This document shows, piece after piece, positions 39,421 to 51,966 of a DNA stretch of 64,000 bases. A program made the translations under genes and the position numbers. Within the stretch, counting starts at the first letter, position 1. The number at the start of each line of letters is the position of its first letter. The stretch spans positions 73,313,345-73,377,344 of the forward strand of contig NC_087062.1 of assembly GCF_963678635.1 (NCBI RefSeq), read 5' to 3'. The DNA is from Symsagittifera roscoffensis. Lineage: Eukaryota; Xenacoelomorpha; Acoela; Convolutidae. The notes below the pieces were generated by a model, which was not told where the DNA came from, did not search any database, and saw only the letters and a program-made list of their open reading frames with translations.

Positions 39421-40439
39421 TTTTACCGTTTTCGAAACTTTTTTCTCTAAAACTACCCTGACAAATCGGAGGCGGCGAAAATATGTGAACATATTGATTA
39501 ATTGGATTGGATAACCCTTTTTCAGAAGAGACTTTAGAGGCTGGCATTTATGGTATTCTTAATCGTACCAAGCTCACTGGACAGCACAATCAATTCTATT
39601 CCATATTACGGTAAGCGAGAGTTACTAAGACGAAATATCTCGGTTCTGGCCTGAGCTTCAACGCCAGCGCCAAGAACCCCCTGAAAATCATTCAGAACAG
39701 TCTGATAAACGGAAGACCTGAAAGAACTAGGAAGATAATTACCTGACACGATGTCATTAATAATTCAATAAGCAGACATTGCAGTACCAACTTTAAGAGT
39801 TGCCCCCTTCATAAGCTGGAAAGCATTCTCTGGAAATTTAAATATTGAATTGAAGCAATTGTATACGTGCATCGTTTTAGAGTTTCTTGAAAGAATTGAG
39901 ATCTTATAACATATTGATAATTGACGCGAAGAAGCAACCAATATCCCATCGAAAACAGAAGAACTATCACTGACTTGAGTCAAGTGCATCCATGCCAAGT
40001 ATTAGAAACCCAGCTCCACTCAGTTGTTGGAATAATAGCGAGTCTGTTAGAAAATTCTGTAAAAAGAAAGAAGATATAAAAGGCAGAAAAAATGTCGAAA
40101 AAAAAGAGGCTACGCAAACAAAAACAGCTTATCAAAAGTTTTTCAAAGAAAAACGGTAACTGAATTTATGTTTCATGTTTTTGCTTGCAACTCTTTTGGG
40201 GCTTTAATCTTTATTGGTTAGAAGGGCCCAAATTGAGAGCGGCTTCCACCTTGTTATGGCGTGAAAAACAAGTCTCCGCTCAACAAAGTACACCTGTGGG
40301 GAATGTACCGCAGAATGTAAAGACAGAACTTTTTCGGGCATTCGCTGTGGAACATGGTACCAGTCAGCGTCCTGCGCAGGAATAGCCAATATAGCTTTGC
40401 TATATGGATTAATATAGCTTTGCAAAGCCTGTGAAGGGG
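39421..40439. other. Intergenic, nothing assigned
   Basis: No gene or repeat recognised. The part from 40180 may belong to the 5' region of the LINE that follows, since its coiled-coil ORF1 remnant starts soon after. Confidence 0.4.
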
Positions 40440-40990
40440 ACTACAAGAAGGCACTGCAGCATGAGTCCAACGAAAATGTTAACGAGCAGATGAAGTTGAA
40501 ATCGGACAAGATTGAAGAGCAGATTGGAGACAAAACTGAACTAATTCAGACGACAAACACAGCCATTGAAAAGGAAATCGATTGAAAGTTCACAAATCTT
40601 CAAACAAACCTTGAACTGAAAATGAACAAAATAATAGAACAAGAGGATAAAATACCAGCTGAGATTAAGTCATCGTGGTCAACTACTAAATCGGTACATT
40701 ACCAAAATCTGAAAATAATCATGAAGCACACCCTCGAACAACAAGAAAATGAAAAATTAGACTTAGTGAGAAAGGGAAAGGAACCTTGTACTATTCAATG
40801 TAGTGAAGGTAGTTCACACGAAGTAGTGCTTGTCTTCTCCTACCAAAAATACCCTCCGAAACTTGAAATCAGCAGATGAGCTCTATAGGAAAACAGTTGT
40901 CGCAGGATTATTCAATCAGAACTAGAGAATCTATTTAGGCTATGATTGAAAACGCAAAGAAAGGATGGAGCTGAAGCAGAGAATTTATTT
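40440..40990 (+). pseudogene. LINE ORF1 remnant
   Basis: Reading with a few stops, this encodes a Lys/Glu-rich coiled coil (HESNENVNEQMKLKSDKIEE, then LKMNKIIEQEDKIPAEIKSS). A region with LKSADELYRKTVVAGLF follows, in the style of the C-terminal part of LINE ORF1 nucleic-acid-binding proteins. A longest intact piece spans 40622-40879. Confidence 0.5.
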
Positions 40991-41150
40991 ACACGGTGCG
41001 TGGGCTACTTAGTCGAATCGAAAAGAAGGAGAAACAAAAGAGAATTAACGTCCAGAAGGAAGTTAATTTACTATCATCAAACCCGAGAGTCTTTCTATAT
41101 AGAACACGAAGCCTTTTAAGCCTGCAAAGACGATTAAAATATGTAGATTT

Positions 41151-43180
41151 TCATCTCGATAATTTTGATGTCCTGCTCATAGCTGAAACTTGGCTCGCTT
41201 CTGCAAACAAAAACGGCCAGCTGATGCTTCCGGGGTCAAATAGACAAACTTTAAATGAAAAAATTGTGTTATGGTGGAGTGTGATTGCATTCAAAAACAC
41301 CATAAAACATGAAAGTTTTAACTCTGATTTACTACCCGAATCCTTCAAGTCTCCTTTTTTAGTCGCAAAAGTAGACTCTAGTTAACATTATATTGCTTTT
41401 CTGTATACTCCATCATCGGGACCGTCCCTACAAAATAACTCAATCGATTATGATAAACATCTTCAATTTTTAAAAAGAGTTTTGCCCACTGACCTTAATC
41501 TTAATCGGAAAATCTGCCGGAGATCTTAACTTAACCGAAATCGAATGGAATACATACGAATCGAGCTGCGCGTACGACGAAGAATTCATCTCTTTATTGA
41601 TTGATTTCAATCTGACTCAAAATTTTACTTTCAGGACTCCGAATCCTTAATACTAGGTCTCATCCTAACATCAGATGAAACTCTCAGCCCCGGCATCGAA
41701 CCAGTTCTGTCCACGGAAGGATTCTCCGATCATTATTCCTTACTTTTTTTACATCAACCTAAACTAGTTGATTGCGAGGAAACAGTTAGATAATTATTGC
41801 AGCTGCTGTAACTACCACGAAAAATCGTCCGAAATAAGCAGAAACAAGCTTTAACCTAACTGCTACAGCAATTTCGATGTTACCACACACTTGTGGTATC
41901 ATAACTGGATAAATGAAACCGTTGAAAGACATGCACCTAAGGGGACCAAGAGACGTCAGTCTCCCACCGTGGATAACTACCCCAACGTCGCACCTACCAA
42001 ACTTGCTTTTGACGCTTCGTAGAAAGATACAAAAGAAGGGTAATAAACCAATTGAAGTTAGGGTACTTACAGCTTGAAACCAACTGTGAAGAAATGCAGT
42101 AAACTGATAGAAGAGAGTTCGAGAAAAAGCTCTTTGTGGGCAGAATATTGAATGATATCTTCAAATATGTTAAGAGTTTACAGAAAGACAACCTTTCTTT
42201 TAAAATGCCTCATAAAGAAACCAAAATAAAAGTATGTATGGACGAGACGAAAGCGGAACTAATGAGTAATTTTTCTAGACCGATTGATAGCGATAAGAGT
42301 TTTAACAGCTTTTACCGAAATGAAAACCGAAGATCAGATAGAAACTGAGCTAAAAAAATCTAAATGAGAGTAAAAATTGAGGACCTGACAAACTGCCACC
42401 TACTTTGTTGAAACAAAACTTGAAAACCACCTTTCAATCTTTGAAAAATCTGTTTTCCAGTATTAGAGGACTCAGAAAGTATCCAACAAAATTAAGCAAG
42501 TTAAAATTTCACCAATTTTTAAAGAGGGAGATAGGAGCGGAGTATCGCATTACAGACCAATCACTCTCCTAAATATTACGTCGATCATTTCAAAAAAATA
42601 ATGTTTGGGAGAATAGCTAAACTGTTTCTGGAAATATTGTCTGATGTCCAATTTGGATTTAAACCAAGAAAATTAGTTATTGTACAACTTTTTTTAGCCT
42701 ATCGAAGGTTTACGTAGACAAAGGAGCACAAGACCAGCACTGTCTTTTGATACTTATTGGCTTTTCCAAGGCTTTCGATATGATAAAACATGAAATTCTT
42801 CTTAAGAATGTCCTCCCACTTGGCCTCTCAAGCCAGTTTTTAGATCTCGTTAAAGACTATCTGACGGGCAGAACGCAACAGTAAAAGTTAACCCAAGAAA
42901 ATTGAGCGAAAGAGCAATCACTTCAGATTTCCCCCAAGGTTCGGTCATCCCGACTATTGTTATTTCGTTCCTAGTGCTACTTTTTGCAGACGACCTGAAG
43001 CTTTGACTTCGGAGGCAATGAAAATGAGTTTGAGGAGCCTGGGTGTGACATCAACAATCTACATATCTGGAGTGTGCACAATGCATTACTCGAAAAAAAT
43101 GTTGTTTTTACCGAATTAAAAAGTACAAAGCCAAAAAATAATCTTGAAAACTGTTATCGAGATGAAATTATGTTATTATT
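41151..43180 (+). repeat. LINE tandem unit 1 (EN to RT), type A
   Basis: The unit starts within the endonuclease (FHLDNFDVLLIAETWL). The sequence just before it (NTRSLLSL-like, about 41080-41150) is the natural upstream endonuclease start, so this is the founding junction. The linker block near 42121-42348 is of type A (ILNDIFKYVKSLQKDNL). The RT FADD motif is near 42985. Confidence 0.85.
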
Positions 43181-45225
43181 TCATCTCGATAATTTTGATG
43201 CCCTGCTCATTACTGAAACTTGGCTCACTTCTGCAATCAAAAACGGCCAGTTGATGCTTCATGGGTCAAATAGACAAATTTTAAATGAAAAAAAATGTGT
43301 TATGGCTGTGCGTGATTGCATTTACAAACACCATAAAACATGGAATTTTCATCTCTGATTTACTACCCGAATCACGCAAGTCTCCATTTTTAGTCGCAAA
43401 AGTAGACTCTTTTTAACATTATATTGCTTTCTGTATAATCCATCATCGGGGCCATCCCTACAGAATAACTCAATCGAATATGATAAATTCTTCAATTTTA
43501 AAAAGATTTGTGCACCCTGAATTTAATCTTAACCGGAAAATCTGCCGGAGATCTTAACTTACCCGAAATCGAATGGAATACATACGGAACGAACTGCGCG
43601 TACGACGAAGAACATCTTTTTATGATTGATTTCAATCTGACTCAAAATGTAACTTTCAGGACTCCGAATTCTTAATACTAGGTCTCATCCTAACATCAGA
43701 TGAAACTCTCAGCTCCGGCATTGAACCAGTTTTGTCCATGGAAGGGTTCTCCGATCATTATCCTTTATTTTTCAACCTAAACTACTTGATTGCGAGGAAA
43801 CAATTAGAGAATTATTACAGCTACTGTAACTACCAGGAAATATTGTCCGAAATAAGCAGAAACAAGCTTCAACTTAACTGCTACAGCAATTTTGATGTTA
43901 CCACACACTTGTGGTATGATAACTGGATAAATGAAATCGTTGAAAGACATGCACCTAAGGGGACCAAGAGACGTCAGAGTCTCCCACCGTGGATAACTGT
44001 CCCAACGTCGCACTTACTAAACATGCTTTCGACGCTTCGTAAAAAGATACAAAAGAAGGGTAAAAAAACCAATTGAAGTTAGGGTACTTACAGCTTGAAA
44101 GCAACTGTGAAGAAATGCAGTCAACTCATAGAACAGAGTTCGAGAAAAAGCTCTTTGTGGGCAGAATCATGAATAGAATTTTCAATTTTGTTAAGAGTCT
44201 ACAGAAAGACAACCTTTCTTTTAAAATGCGTCATAAAGAAACCAACAGAGAAGTAACTACAGACGAGACTAAAGCGGAACTAATGAATAATTATTCTAGA
44301 CCGATTGTTAGCGATGAGAGTTTTAACAGCTTTTACCGAAATGAAAGCCGAAGATCAGATAGAAAATGAGCTAAAAAAAATCTAAATGAGAGTAAAAATT
44401 GAGGACCTAACAAAGTGCCACCTATTTTGTTGAAACGAAACTTGCAAAACCGCCTTTCATTCTTTGAAAAACCTGTTTCTCAATATTAGAGGACTCAGAA
44501 AGTATCCAACAAAATTAAGCAAGGTAAAGTTTTACGAATTTTCAAAGAGGGAGATAGGATCCGAGTATCGGATTAAAGACCAATCACTCTCCTAAATATT
44601 ACGTCGATCATTTAAAAAAATAATGTTTCGGACAATAGTTAAATTGTTTCTGGAAATATTGTCTGATTTCCAATTTGGATTTCAACCAAGAAAATCAGTT
44701 ATTGTTCAACTTTTTAACCTATCGAAGATATAAGTAGAAGTAGGAGCACAAGACCAGAACTGTCTTATAATACTTATTGACTTTTCCAAGGCTTTCGTTA
44801 TGATAAAACATGAATTTCTTCTTAAGAATGTCCTCGTACCTGGCCTCTCAAGACAGTTTTAAAGACTATCTGACGGGCAGAACGCAACAGCAAAAAATAC
44901 CCCAAGAAAATTGAGCGAAAGAGCAATCACTTCAGGTTTCCCTCCAAGGTTCGGTTATAGGACCACTTCTTTTTCTAATTTACATTAACGACCTCCCGAC
45001 TATTGTTATTTCGTTCCTAGTGCTACTTTTTGCAGACGACCTGAAGCTTGACTTCGGAGGCAATGAAAATGAATTTGAGGAGCCTCGGTGTGACATCAAC
45101 AATCTACATAACTGGAGTGTGCAAAATGCATTACTCCAAAAAAATGTTGTTTTTACCGAATTAAAAAGTACAAAGCCAAAAAATAATCTTGAAAACTGTT
45201 ATCGAGATGAAAATATGTTATTATT
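43181..45225 (+). repeat. LINE tandem unit 2, type B
   Basis: The endonuclease motif is LLITETWLTSAIKNGQL, and the linker block near 44150-44360 is of type B (IMNRIFNFVKSLQKDNL). FADD is near 45027. The upstream junction joins RT sequence straight to endonuclease sequence. Confidence 0.85.
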
Positions 45226-47284
45226 TCATCTCGATAATTTTGATGGCCTGCTCATTACTGAAACTTGGCTCACTTTTGCAATCAAAAACGGCCAGTTGAT
45301 GCTTTCTGGGTCAAATAGACAAACTTAAATGAAAAAATTGTGTTACGGCTGTGTGTTATTGCATTTACAAACACCATAAAACATGGAAATTTCAACTCTG
45401 ATTTATTACCCGAATCACTCAATTCTCCGTTTTTAGTCGCAAGAGTAGACTCTTTTTAACATTATATTGCTTTTCTGTATAATCCATCATCGGGGCCATC
45501 CCTACAGAATTACTCAATCGAATATGATAAACATCTTCAATTTTAAAAAGAGTTTTGCACCCTGAACTTAATCTTAACCGGAAAATCTGCCGGAGATCTT
45601 AACTTGCCCGAAATCGAATCGAATACATACGGAATGAGCTGCGCGTACGACGAAGACTTCATCTCTTTGTTGATTGATTTCAACCCGACTCAAAATGTAA
45701 CTTTGAGGACTCCACATCCTTAATACTAGGTCTCAGCCTAACATCAGATGAAACTCTCAGCTCCGGCATCGAACCAGTTCTGTCCATGGAAGGGTGCTTC
45801 GATCATTATCCTTTATTTTTCAACCTAAACTACTTGATTGCGAGGAAACAGTTAGAGAATTATTACAGCTACTGTAACTAACCGGAAATATCGTCCGAAA
45901 TAAGCAGAAACAAGCTTCAACTTAACTGCTACAGCAATTTCGATGTTACCACACACTTGTGGTATCATAACTAGATAATTGAAATCGTTGAAAGACATGC
46001 ACCTAAGGGGACCAAGAGACGTCAGTCTCCCACCGTGGATAACTCACCCAACGTCGAACTTACTAAACATGCTTTCGACGCTTCGTAGAAAGATACAAAA
46101 GAAGGGTAATAAACCAATTGAAGTTAGGGTACTTACAGCTTGAAACCAACTGTGAAGAAATGCAGTCAACTCATAGAACAGAGTTCGAGAAAAAGCTCTT
46201 TGTGGGCAGAATATTGAATGATATCTTCAAATATGTTAAGAGTTTACAGAAAGACAACCTTTCTTTTAAAATGCCTCATAAAGAAACCAAAATAAAAGTA
46301 TGTATGGACGAGACGAAAGCGGAACTAATGAGTAATTATTCTAGACCGATTGATAGCGATAAGAGTTTTAACAGCTTTTACCGAAATGAAAGCCGAAGAT
46401 CAGATAGAAACTGAGCTAAAAAATCTAAATGAGAGTAAAAATTGAGGACCTGACAAACTGCCACCTATTTTGTTGAAACAAAACTTGAAAACCGCCTTTC
46501 AATCTTTGAAAAATCCGTTTTCCAGTATTAGAGGACTCAGAAAGTATCCAACAAAATTAAGCATGTTAAAGTTTTACCAATTTTTAAAGAGGTAGATAGG
46601 AGCGGAGTATCGCATTACAGACCAATCACTCTCCTAAATATTACGTCGATCATTTCAAAAAAAATAATGTTTCGGAGAATAGCTAAACTGTTTCTGGAAA
46701 TATTGTCTGATTTCCAATTTGGATTTCAAAAAAAAAATCAGTTATTGTACAACTTGTTTTTAGCCTATCGAAGATTTACGTATACAAAGGAGCACAAGAC
46801 CAGCACTGTCCTTTAATACTTATTGACTTTTCCAAGGCTTTCGATATGATAAAACATGAAACTCTTAAGAATTTCCTCCCACTTGGCCTCTCAAGGCAGT
46901 TTTTAGATCTCGTTGAAGACTATCTGACGGGCAGAACGCAACATTAAAAGTTAACCCAAGAAAATTGAGCGAAAGAGCAATCACTTCAGATTTCCCCAAG
47001 GTTCGGTCATAGGACCACTTCTTTTTCTAATTTACATTAACGACATCCCGACTTTTGTTATTTCATTCATAGTGCTAGTTTTTGCAGACGACCTGAATCT
47101 TGACTTCGGAGGCAAGGAAAATGAATTTGAGGAACCTCGTTGTGACATCATCAATCTACATAACTGGAGTTTGCAAAATGCATTACTGCTTGATCCGAAA
47201 AAAGTGTTCTTTTTACCGAATTAAAAAGCACAAAGCCAAAAAATAATCTTGAAAACTGTTATCGAGATGAAAATATGTAGAGTT
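45226..47284 (+). repeat. LINE tandem unit 3, type A
   Basis: The linker near 46200-46410 is almost identical to unit 1. The FADD region is near 47088. Several stops and indels are present, and the RT block near 46730 has lost sequence in an A-rich run. Confidence 0.85.
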
Positions 47285-49364
47285 TCATCTCAATAATTTT
47301 GATACCCTGCTCATTACTGAAACTTGGCTCACTTCTGCAATCAAAAACGGCCAGCTGATGCTTCCTGGGTCAAATAGACAAACTTAAATGAAAAATTTGT
47401 GTTATGGTGGTGTGTGATTACATTTAAAAACAACATAACATGGAAATTTCAACTCAGATTTACTACCTGAATTACTCAAGTCTCCATTTTTAGTCGCAAA
47501 AGTAGACTCTAGTTAACAATATATTACTTTTCTGTATAATCCATCATCGGGACCGTGCCTACAAAATAACTCAATCAATTATAATAAACATGTTAATTTT
47601 TAAAAAGAGTTCTGCACACTGATCTTAATCGGAAAATCTGCCGGAGATCTTAACTTACCCGAAATCGAATGGAATACATACGGAACGAACTGCGCGTACG
47701 ACGAAGAACATCTTTTTATGATTGATTTCAATCTGACTCAAAATGTAACTTTCAGGACTCCGAATTCTTAATACTAGGTCTCATCCTAACATCAGATGAA
47801 ACTCTCAGCTCCGGCATTGAACCAGTTCTGTCCATGGAAGGATTCTCCGATCATTGTCCTTTATTTTTTTACATGAGACCTAGACTTATTTTTTTACAAC
47901 GATTTACCTAAACTACTTGATTGCGAGCAAACAGTTAGATAATTTTTGCAGCTGCTGTAACTACCTCGAAATATTGTCCGAAATAAGCAGAAACAAGCTT
48001 TAACCTAACTGCTACAGCAATTTCGTTGTTACCACACACTTGTGGTATCATAACTGGATAAGTGAAACCGTTGAAAGACATGCACCTAAGGGGACCAAGA
48101 GAAGTCAGTCTCCCACCGTGGATAACTACCCCAACGTCGCACCTACCAAACTTGCTTTTGACGCTTCGTAGAAAGATACAAAAGAAGGGTAATAAACCAA
48201 TTGAAGTTAGGGTACTTACAGCTTGAAACCAACTGTGAAGAAATGCAGTCAACTCATAGAACAGAGTTCGAGAAAAAGCTCTTTGTGGGCAGAATATTCA
48301 ATAATATCTTCAAATATGTTAAGAGTTTACAGAAAGACAACCTTTCTTTTAAAATGCCTCATAAAGAAACCAAAATGAAAGTATGTATGGACGAGACGAA
48401 AGCGGAACTAATGAGTAATTATTCTAGACCGATTGATAGCGATAAGAGTTTTAACAGCTTTTACCGAAATTAAAGCCGAAGATCAGATAGAAACTGAGCT
48501 AAAAAAATCTAAATTAGAGTAAAAATTGAGGACCTGACAAACTGCCACCTATTTGTTGAAACAAAACTTGAAAACCGCCTTTCAATCTTTGAAAAATCTG
48601 TTTTCCAGTATTAGAGGACTCAGAAAGTATCCAACAAAATTAAGCAAGGTAAAGTTTCACCAATTTTCAAAGAGGGAGATAGGATCCGAGTATCGGATTA
48701 AAGAACAATCACTCTCCTAAATATTACGTCGATCCTTTCAAAAAAAAATAATGTTTCGGACAATAGCTAAACTGTTTCTGGAAAAATTGTCTGTTTTCCA
48801 ATTTGGATTTCAACCAAGAAAATCAGTTATTGTACAACTTTTTAGCCTATCGAAAATTCAAGTAGAAGAAGGAGCACAAGACCAGAACTGTCTTATAATA
48901 CTTATTGACTTTTCCAAGGCTTTCGTTATGATAAAACATGAATTTCTTCTTAAGAATGTCCTTCCACCTGGCCTCTCAAGACAGTTTTTAGATCTCGTTA
49001 AAGACTATCTGACGGGCAGAACGCAACAGTAAAATATACCCCAAGAAAATTGAGCGAAAGGGCAATTACTTCAGGTTTCCCCCCCAAGGTTCGGTCATAG
49101 GACCACTTCTTTTTCTAAATTACATAAACGACCTCCCGACTTGTTATTTCGTTCCTAGTGCTACTTTTTGCAGACGACCTGAAGCTTTGACTTCGGAGGC
49201 AATGAAAATGAGTTTGAGGAGCCTGGGTGTGACATCAACAATCTACATATCTGGAGTGTGCACAATGCATTACTCGAAAAAAATGTTGTTTTTACCGAAT
49301 TAAAAAGTACAAAGCCAAAAAATAATCTTGAAAACTGTTATCGAGATGAAATTATGTTATTATT
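47285..49364 (+). repeat. LINE tandem unit 4, type A
   Basis: The junction retains ATATGTAGAGTTTCATCTC, closest to the original upstream endonuclease sequence at 41138-41156. The linker near 48290-48470 is of type A. FADD near 49168 carries the same extra T as unit 1. Confidence 0.85.
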
Positions 49365-51375
49365 TCATCTCGATAATTTTGATGCCCTGCTCATTACTGA
49401 AACATGGCTCACTTCTGCAATCAAAAACAGCCAGTTGATGCTTCATGGGTCAAATAGACAAACTTAAAATGAAAAAAATTATGTTATGGCTGTGCGTGAT
49501 TGCATTTACAAACACCATAAAACATGGAAATTTCAACTCTGAATCACTCAAGTCTCCATTTTTAGTCGCAAAGTAGACTCTTTTTAACATTATATTGCTT
49601 TTCTGTATAATCCATCATCGGGGCTATACCTACAGAATAACTCAATCGAATATAAACATCTTCAATTTTAAAAAGAGTTTTGCACCCTGAATTTAATCTT
49701 AACCGGAAAATCTGCCGGAGATCTCAACTTACCCGAAATCGAATCGAATACATACGGAACGAGCTGCGCGTACGACGAAGACTTCATCTCTTTATTGATT
49801 GATATCAATCTGACTCAAATTGTAACTTTGAGGACTCCACTTCCTTAATACTAGGTCTCAGCCTAACATCAGATGAAACTCTCAGCTCCGGCATCGAACC
49901 AGTTCTGTCCATGGAAGGGTTCTGCGATCATTATCCTTAATTTTTCAACCTAAACTACTGGATTGCGAGGAAACAGTTAGAGAATTATTACAGCTACTGT
50001 AACTAACAGGAAATATCGTCCGAAATAAGCAGAAACAAGCTTCAACTTAACTGCTACAGCAATTTCGATGTTACCACACACTTGTGGTATCATAACTAGA
50101 TAAATGAAATCGTTGAAAGACATGCACCTAAGGGGACCAAGAGACGTCAGTCTCCCACCGTGGATAACTCACCCAACATCGAACTTACTAAACATGCTTT
50201 CGTCGCTTCGTAGAAAGATATACAAGAAGGGTAATAAATCAAAGGAAGTTAGAGTACTTACAGCTTGAAACCAACCGTGAAGATATGCAGTCAACTCATA
50301 GAACAGAGTTCGAGAAAAATCTCTTTGTGGGCAGAATCATGAATAGAATCTTCAAATTTGTTAAGAGTATACAGAAAGACAACCTTTCTTTTGAAAAGCG
50401 TCATAAAGAAAACAACAGAGAAGTAACTATGGATGAGACTATAATGGAATTAGTGAATAATTATTCAAGACCGATTGATAGCGATGAAAGTTTTAACAGC
50501 TTTTCCCGAAATGAAAGCCGAAGATCAAGTAGAAAATGAGCTAAAAAAATCTAAATGAGAAAAAAAATTGAGGACCTGACAAACTGCCACCTATTTCATT
50601 GAAACGAAACTTGCAAAACCGCCTTTCATTCTTTGAAAAATCTGTTTCTCAATATTAGAGGACTCAGAAAGTATCCAACAAAATTAAGCAAGGTAAAGTT
50701 TCATCAGTTTTCAAAGAGGGAGATAGGATCCGAGTATCGGATTAAAGACCAATCACTCTCCTAAATATTACGTCGATCATTTCAAAAAAAAAAATGTTTC
50801 GGACAATAGATGAATTGTTTCTGGAAATATTGTCTGATTTCTGGAAATATTGTCTGATTTCTGGAAATATTGGCAGATTTAAGTAGAAGTAGGAGCACAA
50901 GACCAGAACTGTCTTATAATACTTATTGACTTTTCCAAGGCTTTCGTTATGATAAAACATGAATTTCTTAAGAATATCCTCCTATCTGGCCTGTCAAGAC
51001 AGTTTTTAGATCTCGTTAAAGACTATGTGACGGGCAGATTGCAACAGTAAAAGTAAACCCAAGAAAATTGAGCGAAAGAGCAATCACTTGAGGTTTCCCC
51101 CAGGGTTCGGTCATAGGACCACTTCTTTTTCTAATTTACACCAACGACCTCCCGACTATTGTTATTTCATTCCTAATGCTACTTTTTGCAGACGACCTGA
51201 AGCTTGACTTCGGAGGCAAGGAAAATAAATTTGAGGAACCTCGGTGTGACATCAACAATCTACATAACTGGAGTGTGCAAAATGCATTACTGTTTAATCC
51301 GAAAGAAAAAAGTTATTTTTACCGAATTAAAAAGCACAAAGCCAAAAAATGATCTTGAAAACCTTTATCGAGATG
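49365..51375 (+). repeat. LINE tandem unit 5, type B, joined to the natural 3' part
   Basis: The linker near 50330-50540 is of type B, like unit 2. A local triplication of TCTGGAAATATTG occurs near 50817-50872. FADD is near 51187. Past 51375 the sequence continues into RT C-terminal sequence not seen in the other units, which marks the real 3' end of the element. Confidence 0.85.
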
Positions 51376-51760
51376 AATGGCAGACAAATCCTGCAAAAAA
51401 ACTATCCAAAAGATGTTGGACTTATCTTCAATGAGAGTCTTAATTGATAGATCATGTTAAGTTCAGAGTGAACAAAGCAATCAATTGTCTATTTTAAATG
51501 ACATGAATTACGTCGAAAATTCTCCCAATATGGAGTAAAGCTCACTTGTATTGAGCCATTTTGAACCCAACTCTACTTTCATCAGAACGCTGGGAACTTA
51601 AGAAATCGAATTTTTATCTTTTTGAGGAACTAAGTAAGAAGATCATGAAATGGATTTGCGGTGATATAGACTATAAAGAAGCAATGTGAACTCTCAAATT
51701 TCAACTCCTAAATTCAACCTCACTACGAACTCTTTGAAAAACTCAATAAATTTAAACACG
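51376..51760 (+). pseudogene. LINE RT C-terminal and 3' end remnant
   Basis: Translated with stops, this gives blocks such as KFRVNKAINCLF and LLSSERWELKKSNFYLFEELSK, in the style of the thumb and C-terminal region of LINE RTs. An AATAAA at about 51746 and a following T-rich stretch mark the end. Confidence 0.5.
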
Positions 51761-51966
51761 GAAAAATTGTTTTTTTTTGTGTGTGTTTTTTATTGTTTTA
51801 TCGTTTTTCCACTTCCTTCTTCAATTGTAACGTTGTTCGAAGTCATGTCTGTTAATTTTTGTTAGTGTCATGGTGCAATCATCCTTGTTGTATTGCAAGT
51901 GGTGCGAAGCTCAGCTTCGCCTCTGTGTCATTTGACTCAATCTTTTAAGCGTAGCAATTTCATTAG
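51761..51966 (+). other. Gap between LINE and TSC2 frame
   Basis: T-rich sequence with a small element AAGTGGTGCGAAGC..CTTCGCCTCTGTG (51895-51929) that recurs near 63419. It ends in TTTCATTAG, a candidate splice acceptor. Confidence 0.4.
51958..51966 (+). other. Candidate splice acceptor for TSC2
   Basis: TTTCATTAG ends exactly where the reading frame begins: the last three bases are an in-frame TAG and the next codons read GAA CTG TTG CCA. This suggests the coding frame continues from an upstream exon that I could not find. Confidence 0.45.

Larger units (their letters stand above)
40440..51760 (+). mobile_element. Degenerate CR1/Jockey-like non-LTR retrotransposon with fivefold internal tandem amplification
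   Basis: An ORF1-like coiled-coil remnant on the left and an RT C-terminal tail with a terminal AATAAA (about 51746) on the right bracket five tandem copies of the endonuclease-to-RT section. Diagnostic motifs are the endonuclease string LLITETWL and the RT strings LIDFSKAF, GSVIGPLLFLIYINDLP and LLFADDLKL. Only one ORF1 and one 3' end are present, so this is one element expanded internally and not five insertions. All copies carry stops and frameshifts. The CR1/Jockey placement rests on motif resemblance only. Confidence 0.8.

Noticed and set aside
40185-40385. Small + strand frame upstream of the LINE ORF1 remnant
   Set aside because: No similarity to ORF1 or to any host protein; retained only as unassigned sequence.
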